Shown: piece by piece, positions 47,142 through 60,609 of the stretch | Position numbering within the stretch: position 1 is the stretch's first letter | How the letters are laid out: every line of letters begins with the position of its first letter | Assembly: GCA_037893225.1 (NCBI GenBank) | Contig: JAZGUH010000628.1 | Location: 1,240,001-1,304,000 of the forward strand | Reading direction: 5' to 3' | Source: Hippasteria phrygiana | Lineage: Eukaryota; Echinodermata; Asteroidea; Valvatida; Goniasteridae | DNA: 64,000 bases | Notes under the pieces: generated by a model | Database searches by the model: none | The model's input: only the letters and a program-made list of their open reading frames with translations | Told to the model about the DNA's origin: nothing | Position numbers and translations under genes: made by a program

Positions 47142-50100
47142 AGAGCCGATGGTTGACTGGACGTTTCTGGCCAAATGAGGGCGCAACTCCTGTCTGAATG
47201 GCACAGTGGATCAGGAGAATCATCAAATAATGTATCCATCCGTTATCATCCTCGTAATAACTGTGACGCCATCTAGACCGGAAGTGCATTGCAAACGAAT
47301 GGAGTACGCTTGCGACTTTCTTCGCTAGCGCTTTCCATAGAGCCCCACGTATTGGGGACCCGAAGTTAACGCTACGAAAAGATTCTGCCATTTTACGAAA
47401 AAGCTGCCCAAAAAGTATTTGTCATTATGCACGGGTAAAACTTAAATCCTTTTTGAAATGCCAACATTATGAACAATTTCCTCAAATGATTTCTCGTGAG
47501 AAATTTGTTCACATAGGCTACGCTCCAATGCTCCGTTAGTCCCTCAGATAAGATTCAGAACAAGATTATTTCAAAAACAGTGCAATACCTGACAAAGGTC
47601 AAACTTCATAAATTATACAATTTCTGCGATTACTCTTTTGCCAAAAGCTTTCTCAATATAAAAAGAAGCTTATAGGCCTAACCTTTTTTATACGGGTGAG
47701 AGAAAAAAAACACATCGATTTTACTTCAAAACCCCTTTATTCGTATACTGAGCCATTTTGTTTTCAGCTAACGATCAAATACAATAATTGCTGTTTTGTG
47801 TGTTAGTTTTATTGTGAGTTGATTTTAAGCGGTTTCAGTGTAGGTGTATCGCAATGAATTTTGCTGTTTTTGAAGTGTCAACAATTTAGTGAATTGCTTC
47901 GTTCTTTAGGTGTTCTGAATTATTGTTTTTATATGAGAGCATTGTCATTAAATTACCGGTACTAAACATACAATTAGGGATATATTTTAGTGTTTATGTA
48001 GCATACTGTGGGGAAACATGGCGACTTAGTGAGACATTTTTATGTCTGCCTAATGTCTCGGCTACTTTTTCTAGAAAGAAAGTTTCTTGTTTCAAACTGA
48101 AAACGGTTGGAAATGCTACTAAATTAAGCTTCAAGATCACAGGTCAAATGGTGTTTTTTTAAACACAGGTCTATGGGTATGTCTCCCTACTGTACCTTTC
48201 TCAGGAATTATTTACTATTTACATTTATTGAAATATATTTGTGTATTTATTATTTTAATTTTATATTACACAATCTTATTCCCTTACATACATCTTGTTT
48301 TTAGCCGGATACCGTACGATGTGACATTTTGATTGCTACATCATGTTTTCAATGAGAAAACATTAAACCAGTTATTTTATCCGTATATCCATACATGTAA
48401 CTATAGCTATGCACACAGTGGTAAACACCATTACGGCTCGTATATTAACCATTCAATGTTAATATGGGGTTTATTGTTAATAGGAAAAAATCTACGCACG
48501 AATGATTACACATTATAATGTGCACAAAACTAACAACCAGCACAACTGACAGTCCATTTCACAGGCAATAAAATCTACATTTATAAGTGAAGTCTACATT
48601 TATAAGTGAAGCCTACGTTTCAGTCAAAGACAGGAACGTGTAGCATATTAAAGCAGTTTTAGAATAATTTGAATAATGCGTTTTTATTCACAATTCATGT
48701 AGGCCTATACTTTAGCTCGGGGTTTTAAAGGCGGTTTTAAACGCACTTGTTTAAAACCGGCCCGGCACATATTTCCTTACTAAAGATCAATCCTTTACAA
48801 TCATTTAGTCAAATTCACACACCAACAAAGTTTGGACGAAATATTGGCTACCAATGGAGACCAAACTAGCTGTTTAACAGGAAAATCAAGTCAAAAACGG
48901 AACCCACTCTAAGAAACTGTAGACAAGTTTGATAAATTTGCACACAAAGCTATGCAAGGAGGCACTGCTGTTGCGCCTATGAGAACATCATGCTTTGGCT
49001 TCATGAGTGTGGAAACTAGCATAAAAACAAATATGTTGAAATGGGATTGCTAGAAAGGAGGTGGTGAATCGGTAACATGGAACAGAAAGCTGTTCTGCAT
49101 GTATTCACTTCATAAGAATCCTTATGATTCCTTATAACTTACCCGTAAAGTGGTGTCATTTTATACACTTGTGGTGACATTTCTTCTTAACTAAACACAA
49201 CTGATTTGTATTTCCGTATTAATTAGATCATTTCATCTACACTTTAATTTCGAAAATACAATGGAATTTCTCATTTTATAAAGGGTGGTCTGGGGCTAAA
49301 AAAAAAGTGTGACCAAAGTTACCCAGGGTTGGGGTAACATTGGTCACCATTGTTTTTACATGTATATGTCACAAAATGGTTGTGTTCATGAACTCGGTAT
49401 TAATATATTGTAGACGCTATAGGCAGCTGATCCGTGACATTTGACCCCTGTGGACGCCATCTGGCGTTTGAGGCTCTCTAACAAACATATAATTATTATT
49501 TTCAATTAAAAACTTATTTTTGGCCAAAAGTTGGGTTTTTAGGCCCATTTTTAAACATGTTTGATATTATGAATATTAAATTTTAACTGTTGAATATTAG
49601 TTCGATTATTTCTGAATAACATGACACCAAATACGTCCCAATCTGCTGTATATTGAGCGAGGAAAACATTTTAAAACCCTATAGATGGCTACTGACCAAA
49701 GTTACCCAGCTGACCAAAGTTACCCAGCTGACCAAAGTTACCCAGCCGACCAAAGTTACCCAGCCGACCAAAGTTACCCAGCCGACCAAAGTTACACAGC
49801 CGACCAAAGTTACCCAGCCGACCAAAGTTACCCAGCCGACCAAAGTTACCCAGCCGACCAAAGTTACCCAGCCGATGAGAGCCGATGATTGACTGGACGT
49901 TTCTGGCCAAATGAGGGCGCAACTTCTGTCTAAAATGGTACAGTGTATCAGGAGAATCATCAAATAATTTATCCATCCGTTATCATCCTCGTAATAACTG
50001 TGACGCCATCTAGACCGGAAGTGCATTGCAAACGAATGGAGTACGCGCGCGACTTTCTTCGCTAGCGCTTTCCATAGAGCCCCACGTATTGGGGACCCGA

Positions 50101-52615
50101 AGTTAACGCTACGAAAAGATTCTGCCATTTTACGAAAAAGCTACCCAAAAAGTATTTGTCATTATGCACGGGTAAAACTTAAATCCTTTTTGAAATGCCA
50201 ACATTATGAACAATTTCCTCAAATGATTTCTCGTGAGAAATTTGTTCACATAGGCTACGCTCCAATGCTCCGTTAGTCCCTCAGATAAGATTCAGAACAA
50301 GATTATTTCAAAAACAGTGCAATACCTGACAAAGGTCAAACTTCATAAATTATACAATTTCTGCGATTACTCTTTTGCCAAAAGCTTTCTCAATATAAAA
50401 AGAAGCTTATAGGCCTAACCTTTTTTATACGGGTGAGAGAAAAAAAACACATCGATTTTACTTCAAAACCCCTTTATTCGTATACTGAGCCATTTTGTTT
50501 TCAGCTAACGATCAAATACAATAATTGCTGTTTTGTGTGTTAGTTTTATTGTGAGTTGATTTTAAGCGGTTTCAGTGTAGGTGTATCGCAATGAATTTTG
50601 CTGTTTTTGAAGTGTCAACAATTTAGTGAATTGCTTCGTTCTTTAGGTGTTCTGAATTATTGTTTTTATATGAGAGCATTGTCATTAAATTACCGGTACT
50701 AAACATACAATTAGGGATATATTTTAGTGTTTATGTAGCATACTGTGGGGAAACATGGCGACTTAGTGAGACATTTTTATGTCTGCCTAATGTCTCGGCT
50801 ACTTTTTCTAGAAAGAAAGTTTCTTGTTTCAAACTGAAAACGGTTGGAAATGCTACTAAATTAAGCTTCAAGATCACAGGTCAAATGGTGTTTTTTTAAA
50901 CACAGGTCTATGGGTATGTCTCCCTACTGTACCTTTCTCAGGAATTATTTACTATTTACATTTATTGAAATATATTTGTGTATTTATTATTTTAATTTTA
51001 TATTACACAATCTTATTCCCTTACATACATCTTGTTTTTAGCCGGATACCGTACGATGTGACATTTTGATTGCTACATCATGTTTTCAATGAGAAAACAT
51101 TAAACCAGTTATTTTATCCGTATATCCATACATGTAACTATAGCTATGCACACAGTGGTAAACACCATTACGGCTCGTATATTAACCATTCAATGTTAAT
51201 ATGGGGTTTATTGTTAATAGGAAAAAATCTACGCACGAATGATTACACATTATAATGTGCACAAAACTAACAACCAGCACAACTGACAGTCCATTTCACA
51301 GGCAATAAAATCTACATTTATAAGTGAAGTCTACATTTATAAGTGAAGCCTACGTTTCAGTCAAAGACAGGAACGTGTAGCATATTAAAGCAGTTTTAGA
51401 ATAATTTGAATAATGCGTTTTTATTCACAATTCATGTAGGCCTATACTTTAGCTCGGGGTTTTAAAGGCGGTTTTAAACGCACTTGTTTAAAACCGGACC
51501 GGCACATATTTCCTTACTAAAGATCAATCCTTTACAATCATTTAGTCAAATTCACACACCAACAATTTTGGACGAAATATTGGCTACCAATGGAGACCAA
51601 ACTAGCCGTTTAACAGGAAAATCAAGTCAAAAACGGAACCCACTCTAAGAAACTGTAGACAAGTTTGATAAATTTGCACACAAAGCTATGCAAGGAGGCA
51701 CTGCTGTGGCGCCTATGAGAACATCAGGCTTTGGCTTCATGAGTGTGGAAACTAGCATAAAAACAAATATGTTGAAATGGGATTGCTAGAAAGGAGGTGG
51801 TGAATCAGTAACATGGAACAGAAAGCTGTTCTGCATGTATTCACTTCATAAGAATCCTTATGATTCCTTATAACTTACCCGTAAAGTGGTGTCATTTTAT
51901 ACACTTGTGGTGACATTTCTTCTTAACTAAACACAACTGATTTGTATTTCCGTATTAATTAGATCATTTCATCTACACTTTAATTTCGAAAATACAATGG
52001 AATTTCTCATTTTATAAAGGGTGGTCTGGGGCTAAAAAAAAAAGTGTGACCAAAGTTACCCAGGGTTGGGGTAACATTGGTCACCATTGTTTTTACATGT
52101 ATATGTCACAAAATGGTTGTGTTCATGAACTCGGTATTAATATATTGTAGACGCTATAGGCAGCTGATCCGTGACATTTGACCCCTGTGGACACCATCTG
52201 GCGTTTGAGGCTCTCTAACAAACATATAATTATTATTTTCAATTAAAAACTTATTTTTTGCCAAAAGTTTGGTTTTTAGGCCCATTTTTAAACATGTTTG
52301 ATATTATGAATATTAAATTTTAACTGTTGAATATTAGTTCGATTATTTCTGAATAACATGACACCAAATACGTCCCAATCTGCTGTATATTAAGCAAGAA
52401 AAACATTTTAAAACCCTACAGATGGCTACTGACCAAAGTTACCCAGCCGACCAAAGTTACCCAGCCGACCAAAGTTACCCAGCCGACCAAAGTTACCCAG
52501 CCGACCAAAGTTACCCAGCCGACCAAAGTTACCCAGCCGACCAAAGTTACCCAGCCGACCAAAGTTACCCAGCCGACCAAAGTTACCCAGCCGATCAAAG
52601 TTACCCAGCCGACCA
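47142..52615 (+). repeat. 2737-bp near-identical internal tandem duplication
   Basis: All landmarks recur exactly 2737 bp apart (for example 47923 and 50660, 48333 and 51070, 49309 and 52046). Only a few differences are visible (CCGGCCCGG against CCGGACCGG at about 48758/51495, and a one-base deletion near 51566). The junction at 49873-49885 joins the 18-bp minisatellite to GAGAGCCGATG, sharing AGCCGA. Confidence 0.95.
49694..49878. repeat. 18-bp minisatellite, truncated array at the duplication junction
   Basis: About ten copies, interrupted at the duplication breakpoint. The 149-codon minus-strand frame here fuses array and flank and is not a gene. Confidence 0.95.
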
Positions 52616-52874
52616 AAGTTACCCAGCCGACCAAAGTTACCCAGCCGACCAAAGTTACCCAGCCGACCAAAGTTACCCAGCCGACCAAAGTTACCCAGCC
52701 GACCAAAGTTACCCAGCAGACCAAAGTTACCCAGCCGACCAATGTTACCCAGCAGTCCAAAGTTACCCAGCCGACCAAAGTTACCCAGCCGACCAAAGTT
52801 ACCCAGCCGACCAAAGTTACCCAGCAGACCAAAGTTACCAAGCCGACCAAAGTTACCCAGCCGACCAAAGTTAG
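52431..52874. repeat. 18-bp minisatellite, unit C
   Basis: About 24-25 copies, the longest array of the four. Confidence 0.95.
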
Positions 52875-53270
52875 CCAAGTCCTCTGTTTCCATGCTTGAC
52901 CTCGATGTTACTGGTTGTGAGATTGAATCGAGCGAACGAGTTTGTCAGATGGCGGAGTCCCACGGTTTACATGCTATTTTTATCCACTTTCCAGATTATT
53001 TACTAAGCCGTCACCGGAAAATATATCTTATCTCATTTCAGGCTAAACAATGAAGATAAGTTTTCAAAATTGACGTCCCATTTGAATGACATATCAACGC
53101 AAATAGGTCTGCATTTAACACAAATATGCTTAAACAAAAGGAATAGTTATCAAGAGACGTTTCTGCGTTTGCGAAATTTACAGCTACGCCGCTGCTCATT
53201 TGGAGTCCATTTCCAAACAACATTTGTTTTCTGGTCACTTCGGTGAAAATGTTTTGAAAACAAAGATTGT

Positions 53271-53302
<32 letters not shown>

Positions 53303-54714
53303 AGGAGAGAGAAATTATAGATGCGCCATGACGGATGACGAAAACAGTTTAAGAAGAGAATATAGCGCTGGAAATACGCATATCCTTGCTGGACGACTGC
53401 TAGAGTGTTATATACCAAAGCAATTCAGACTCAGAAAACATTTGTTACATCAGTACGTATTTTTCAATATATCTCTTGTAATTAGTCTACAAAACAATTA
53501 TAACTTGAACGGCAAAGCCATCATGGCTCACTGATGAAGGCGGGAGGGAAGGCTCCACACCACCACTCCACCCCACCGGACGGACGGACGGACGGACGGA
53601 CGGAAGGGACAGATGGAAATTGGTATTCCATAGGCTCGCATCTGCTTCGCAGCTCGCAAAAATTAATATGCACATCACAAGCTATAAAAATGATGAAAAG
53701 AATTATTAAAATCGGAGCAGTATTAAAAATGTTATGATAATTTTAGTTTTATTGGATGACACGAATTCCGCTGATTATAAGTGAGTTACCTTACTAAAAA
53801 TCTCTTTTTTAAACATTTTGTTGTACTAAAATGTAAAAAAATAGGAAATCACAGTATGATTTTAATTGACATAAACAAGCATTTTAAACGAAAACGAAAA
53901 TCGAAAATTTCGACCCTCAATGGATTTTTGCCTGTAGCTCAAAACGGACGAATGCGACGGGTCCCTTGGAAGAATGGCACATAATTAGTAATTATGGATG
54001 CGATCATTATAACGATGATTAAGCGAGGTCCAGTGTGTCACTTATGTCAGTCAATCGTGACAACACGTCAATATTGGTCTGCTTTTTTATGTACTTGCTG
54101 GTTGAGAAACAGATAGTTAACACCGGGAACGGTAGTTTCTCCACAAACGACAGCAACAATAAAAGCACGAAGCAAAAACCAGACAAATTTATTGGATAGC
54201 TCACTCCAAGTTGTGCGGACATCCAAGGACGCAATCACTTACAGAATCTACAGGGCAGATTAAACGAAAGCGACCAGCGGACACGATGCGAATCTATACC
54301 GTATTCGGGCTGTGCTTCCTGGCGGGCCTTTGGGCGGGCCACGCCGGTGCTATCGAAGTGGCCTCTTTCAACATCCGAATTCTGGGAGAATCGAAAATGG
54401 GTAAACCAGAGGTGGTCGCGTACTTGCAGGAGGTATAAGCTCTTGCAAAATAATGTTCGAAGTTGCTGATTTAGTAAATAAATATAATTATAACTATGAC
54501 CACAATTGTAAATTCAGTATATTTTTCTTTATAGATCTTGTAACTAAATCATAAAAAAATATTGGATTTTTTTACCTGCTTTCGACATTTTTCTATGAAA
54601 ATTATATCCTACTTTCAGTTTATACACACTACAAAACGCGGTGTTAAATTAACACCGTTTTTACGGCAGTGTTATTTTGCTCCGTATCTCTAGTAGCGCA
54701 ACATTGCCCTTCTC

Positions 54715-55218
54715 AGCCTTATGCTGAGAAGGGCAAAAATGCCAGAAAATTGATTTTGGGTTTTCACGAAGAGCCAATTTCGAACTCGGGGCTGTGAAGG
54801 GCAAATTGGCCAGAAAATGGATTTGGGGTTTTCACGAAGAGACGAATTTAAACTCCGTGTTAATACAATAGGGTTGTGTGGGGCAAAATTGCCAGAAAAT
54901 GGATTTTGGGTTTTCACGAAGAGACAAATGACACTCTGTGGGGCAAAACGGGCCATTTCTCGCTTCTGAGTTTTCACGAAGAGACAAATTTATTAATCAA
55001 TTAATAACTCTGTAATTAATTGACTTATCGCTCAGCTGCCAATGACTTTTGAAAGATTGAGAACTGAACTTTAACATAGTGTCAACAATGAATCAACATG
55101 TGGTATAAATGCAGGTAATATCTTCAATTTTAAAAATGAGCAGCTTAAAACCTGATTTACTTGTAACTTAAGTTTAGTGCGGAGAGGCAAAATTCGTCTG
55201 TTCGTGAAAACTGTGACG
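54715..55218. mobile_element. Intron 1 insertion with 82-bp units, unit C
   Basis: Orthologue of 38913-39590, about 174 bp shorter, consistent with two fewer internal units. Same left hairpin (54715-54745). Confidence 0.75.
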
Positions 55219-55251
55219 ATATGGTGCATTTATTGCTGGGCAATGGGCTGG

Positions 55252-55384
55252 GGTAAGCACTTATCCAGAACCACCAAAATGACATCGTCATGTATTACTG
55301 AAAATGCACTATGCCATATTGAATAGGCACAAGGCGCGATGCGCGCGACGATGTCATTTTGGCGGTTCTGGATAAGTGCTTACC
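55252..55384. mobile_element. 9-bp-TSD MITE in intron 1, unit C
   Basis: Orthologue of 23610-23746. Confidence 0.85.
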
Positions 55385-57098
55385 ATGGGCTGGTGGTAGT
55401 TTGTGTATTAGTGTGACTGGCCATCACGTGGGCTCTAACCTTGCATACTCCTTGTGGACCTGTGAACAAAAGATGTCCACACGAAGCAGGAAGACTGAAC
55501 CTTATGCGGACTTGCCCATGGTCCACACAAGTTATTAGAGGCATTTTGGGGTTAGGGTCATCCGTCGCAAAATGAAGGGGAATACTTACGGGGATCACGT
55601 TTTTTTTACTCATAGAGTATATGCATGTGCGGTGGTACATGGCACACGCACGTTGGATTGCTGTGGATTCACATCGTATAGATACAATGTATTAATTCGT
55701 TCGTCATTATTTTGACAAGGATTATGAATTTTAAGGCAGAATTTTAAGTAGCGCAAAATATGGTGCATTTATCACAAGACCTTAGGGAAACAATGTGAGT
55801 GTTTTATTATCTGTAAATTGGGATTAATCATGTTTTTCTTGACGGCTTTTGCTGGTGGTAGTTTATGTATTAGGCCAAGTAAAAAAAATGTTTAGTGTCC
55901 GGGTTTTTTTTAAAGGAAGGAGACTTCTACTATGACATATTTCTAACTAATGCCTTCCACATCTAAAAGTTTTGGGGATCGTAACTAAATGCAATTGGCT
56001 TTCTATTGCAGATTCTGAGTAGATACGACCTTGTTATGATACAAGAGTATCGATCTAAAACACTAGACGCCATCAACGCACTCCTGACAGCACTTAACGA
56101 GTAAGGGAAAAATTTGTAGAATTTCAATTCAAAGAGCTGGCATTTCTAATTGCTAATTTGTTTTTGCTTTTAAAACGTACTTTGGGGTCTCCGTGTCATT
56201 TTCGTGCAAGGTTAACAGTCACAATGTTTTCTCGACTCTAATGCAAAAAGATGATTAACAATAACACGTCTAGGTTGTCTTGATGAGACTGCTAATGTTG
56301 CTAATTTGGTTACAATATTATCAGGAACTTACATGTTTGTGCCTTTAATGACCACTCAAAATATACTATTAAATGGTTGATTGATTGGCAAATTAATATT
56401 ACATTTTCAGCTTAATAAACCTTGCTAAACTTAGTACCAACATATAGACTTTTTTCTTACTGGAGTTTTCATAGTACACGATTTGTATAGGGCAGGTTTG
56501 ACCACACGGCACACTTGACCGATTTATTTGAATAAACACTTCATTACTATCACTACACTAGGCGGTCCAATATGGACATCATTGTGACGTCACATAAAAA
56601 TGCTACGGGTAACGTTGAACCACGCGGCATATTTAACTGACAAACTTGCTTAAATGTACCACTCGTGTGCCAAATACCAGATGTGGTTACCTATTTCGCG
56701 GGTAATTTGACATTTTTTTGTTTTAAGAACAAAATGTGATATTACCGATATTAATGCGTTTATTGGCGACATTGGTTAATAAGTAATCAAGGCATTCATT
56801 TATTATTTTATCTTTTTTTAGATATTCCGGTCAGACTTATGACATGGCGATAGGTCCAAGAGAGGGTCGCTCCACGAGTAAAGAACAGTACGTCTTCTTC
56901 TACAGGTGAGACCGTTGTCATCACTTCCATCCAACTAACACTGACACTTGAGATTTATTTTAGTCATTCATGACGACCAACCAAAAGTAGTTTGTAATTA
57001 CTGCCGGACTTTGAATTTTGTTTTAAATACTAGTAAAAATGTCAGAATTCTCGGAAAAGTTTAGAATAATCTTAATGTGAATGCTTTGTCAATATTAA

Positions 57099-57468
57099 AG
57101 GTAGTATACACCATTTACAAACATAAAAAACTACTGAACTATTTACGAAGTACCGTACTAGACTGTAGGCAAAATGGTAGTCTCAAGCATCCTTTTCAAG
57201 AAAAGTGGAAATTTATATCGTTTTTCCACCGATTGTCGGCCGACAATCGTTGGAAATAGTCTAGTTCCCCGACCTGATAATTCCCGATCTTTCTAAAGTA
57301 GGGTCAGGGAACCAGACTATTAGAAAAAAATTCTGTTTTCTCAGCATCTATGCACACAAGACTTTAAACAGGTCAGTGTTACAGTTTGCTAGCACGCTAT
57401 AAAAAACTAACCCCTCAAATCCATTTATTTCTGAAAATTACAGCAAAAGCAAATGTTGTACACTACAT
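57099..57468. mobile_element. TTAA MITE in intron 3, unit C
   Basis: Orthologue of 25912-26288; TTAA at 57095-57098 and 57469-57472. Confidence 0.85.
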
Positions 57469-59156
57469 TTAAGTTACCAAAATAATGACGGCAATATAAA
57501 TACTAGTTTAATTCCCGCTATTCGCTGTACAGTACGCCACCAAGAGTTTGTCACAGAGAGAACAGTTTTCGCAATGTGCATTTGAAAAACATCAGTCGAC
57601 ACGTCAATCTAAAAAGTATGTATCATTTTGCTCCAAACGAACAAAACTGATACCATGATACGACGCGCTAAATTTGAAGCATAGTTTGAAATTCTGGACG
57701 GTCAGTTATTGTTAATATTTACTAGGTTTCCAAATGCGTTTCGAAATGAAATCTCGAATTATCCTTAGAAATACGTATCCTGTGAAATTATCCTACGAAA
57801 TACTTATTGACCGCGCAATTTGAAAATCAACTCTCAGGTGCAACCGCATGGTGGCGCACGGTATTTTAAACTGGCCCATTTAAGCAATGATGTTATTATA
57901 TTTCAGGACGGACTTGTTCAAGGTTGTGGGCCAATATGCTTACGTAGAGAAAGACGATGAATTTGAACGGCAGCCCTACATCGTGCGGTTTCAGACTCTT
58001 ACGTCATCATGTAAGTTATGAATTCCAATGCAGTTGGTATTACAGGTCAAAAGGTCAAAAGGTCAAAAGGTGGGTCACATTAAATTCCCCCTCTCTACCT
58101 TGATTGCCTGCTTGATCCTTGCAATAATTTCTATGGCAGTAAATGCATGACATGCTAGCTATCGTGTCACTTCCATTTAGCAACAAGTATAAAATTGCAA
58201 ACTTCGTCTCAAACCAATTAATTTCATGTTGTTTGAATCTCATTCAAAATATGATGTCACTTGAGCTAGACTTGTTCCTGGTCCCTCTGTCATTTTGGAG
58301 CTACGTCAGTCATTTGCTTTTTCATGTTCGGGGCCAGGGTTTTCCTCTGCTGGTAATAGACAACTATCAAATAATGATTTAGACGCAGGCACGTGACAGA
58401 TTTTCGACCAATAGTGATACTGTCCCGGACATCACACTTATCAATAGAGGTTAAATCATGGACTTTTTCCTTTCTAATGGTTAACGTAACGTGGCAAAGT
58501 AGGCTTACTGCAAACACTAATGTAGAGCAGACCATTTCAATTAAAGAATCCATTTCATTAAAGATTTTGTCAAATGTTCCATTATCTTTCATCCAATCAG
58601 CTCTGCCGTCTGAATTTGCCGTCGTGAACATCCACACCAAGCCAGATTACACGATCACGCGTTATGAGATTGACGCGCTGGCTGATGTCTATGATGATGT
58701 CGTTGCGAAATGGGGAGTACAGGTAGGTACCGGTATATGGGCTAAAAATAGATGCACCAGGCTAAAACTAACGGTGGAGAGGCTAGGCTAGGGGTTGCTG
58801 CAGGTTGGCATTCTCGACTCCATGGAGACGAGGTTTGCCCCCTTTTTTATGGGTATCGCCCAACACAAGGCCAAAAAGGCCACTCAAGGTGTAGACTACA
58901 AAATACAAGAAGACAGAAATCACAGGCACAATCATGAGAAGGCATCAATTCACATTTCGTTTGAATTGTAAATGATTATAGGTGGAAGGGAAGCAGGAAT
59001 ATACAGAGACGCAGTACGAGGGGAACATTGAAGAGTATCTCCTTTGGAACTGACAGTGAAAATGATGTGATGAGACAGCCAGGCGAGTAGAGTAGAGTGG
59101 ACAGGGGGAACTAATGATGAAAGGCCACTGGAACACCTTCCATGATAGTATCGATA

Positions 59157-59800
59157 CCCTTACAAAAAAGTTCTATAGAAATCTATAAAAAAAAATTCTG
59201 TAGAATTTCTATATGATATTCTATAGAATTCCTTTATAGAGTTTCTTTAGAGTTTCTTTAGAGTTTCTGTAGAGTTTCTTTAGAGTTTCTTTAGAGTTTC
59301 TGTAGAGTTTCTTTAGAAAATGGGCCACTTCTCTATAAGACATTTTATAGAATTCTATAGAAATTTTACAATTCTATAAAAGATAATTCTATAGAATGTC
59401 TATAAGATTCTACAGAATTTTTCTATAGATTTGTATATAATTTCTTTAGAGATCCTCTATAGTTTTTATAGAATTCTATAGAAAAATTACCACTTTTCTA
59501 TAAAACAGCTAGTAGAATTCTATAGAAATATGACCACTTTTCTATAAAACAGCTAATAGAATTCTATAGAAATATGACCACTTTTCTATAAAACATCAAA
59601 TAGAATTCTATAGAACTAGGACCACTTTTCTATAAAACATCTAGTAGAGTTCTATAGAAATAGGACCACTTTTCTATAAAACATCTAGTAGAATTCTATA
59701 GAAATAGGACCACTTTTCTATAAAACATCTAATAGAATTCTATAGAAATATGACCACTTTTCTATAAAACATCTAATAGAATTATATAGAAAGATGACTC
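59157..59800. repeat. TTCTATAGAA palindrome-rich block, left
   Basis: Dozens of TTCTATAGAA / TAGAATTCTATAGAA palindromes. Two tandem structures are visible: an 11-bp repeat TTTCTTTAGAG (about 59241-59313, six to seven copies) and a 44-bp repeat (about 59465-59790, seven copies) built as GAATTCTATAGAAATATGAC plus CACTTTTCTATAAAACATCT. Non-coding. Starts exactly where unit C ends. Confidence 0.9.
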
Positions 59801-60600
59801 CATTTTTATAAAATGTCATAAATATTTACAAACTTGGTAACTTTTCTAAACATTTTAATTAAATATCAACGTGATACACTTCATCCTTCAAAATTAATAT
59901 AATTGGAGATCAATACTTTTTTGCTGTGTACTTTTCACTGCATTTATTTCCAGCATAGGCCATGGCCAAAACGTCCTGAATTTTTCCAAATCTAATACTG
60001 TACATGAATAATTTCACACAGGGAATTAATGAAAAATTTATAAATACATGTATAAGCACCTGATATGCGATCAACATTAATTAAATAGGAAACTAAATAA
60101 TTCCACATACATCATTGTTTTTATATTTAAAAAATGGTAGGCAAAAAGGAATTTAAAAAACTTTGGACGGATACAAAACAAGTAAATTAAAGAAGGCTTG
60201 AATAGTTTTGTATTTTATAAACAAATGCAAGAAGACGACCAAGAATGATTACAGTATGAAAGATAAAAGAGCCTAAAACACATGAATCTTTAACAATGAA
60301 AAAAGATCCCACCAAAAATCTCTGAAATTTAACTGAGATTTAAGGGGGGAAACTACATTTTGGTTGTTAAAATATTAATAGTGAACAATCACCCCTGTTG
60401 GCGCACTTGGAAAATTTACATTGATCTCTTCAGAAAATCAGCCCTGAAGACGGCCTTTGTGAAACTTTTACTAGTATATACATTTGTGGAAACTGATAAA
60501 TCACCTGACGTAAAGAGAAATGTCCTGGCGAAAAATTTAACTCATACTTCCGAAAATCTAAAATACACACGGACTAGTGAAACTCGGTTTACTCCGGACA
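59801..60600. other. AT-rich non-coding sequence
   Basis: No exon, terminus or tandem repeat recognised. The open frame at 60360-60617 has no motif. Confidence 0.5.
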
Positions 60601-60609
60601 CAGATGAAA

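Larger units (their letters stand above)
54286..58722 (+). pseudogene. DNase I-like endonuclease, copy C (exons 1-5 only)
   Basis: Exons: 54286-54432, 56012-56100, 56822-56905, 57907-58010, 58601-58722, all with intact GT-AG sites and an open frame for residues 1-182, ending KWGVQ. Exons 6-8, with the GDYNADC, CAYDR and SDHYP motifs and both Cys of the essential disulfide, are absent; the homology breaks in intron 5 at 59156 and they do not reappear before 64000. The remaining part keeps E61, E100 and H153 equivalents but cannot form the active site. The clean frame says the truncation is recent, or that exons have been captured from downstream, which I cannot see. Confidence 0.88.
47012..59156 (+). 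repeat. Tandem segmental duplication, unit C (3'-truncated)
   Basis: Third copy. Exon 1 lies 15792 bp after that of B. It contains an internal 2737-bp tandem duplication (47142-49878 and 49879-52615) and ends within intron 5 of the DNase I-like gene at TATCGATA, after which unrelated TTCTATAGAA repeat DNA follows. Confidence 0.9.

Noticed and set aside
52416..53053. Frames of 103-155 codons across the unit C array
   Set aside because: Same minisatellite artefact; the conserved tail (SVSMLDLDFTGCEIE) lacks splice or domain support and is conserved only because the whole unit is duplicated.
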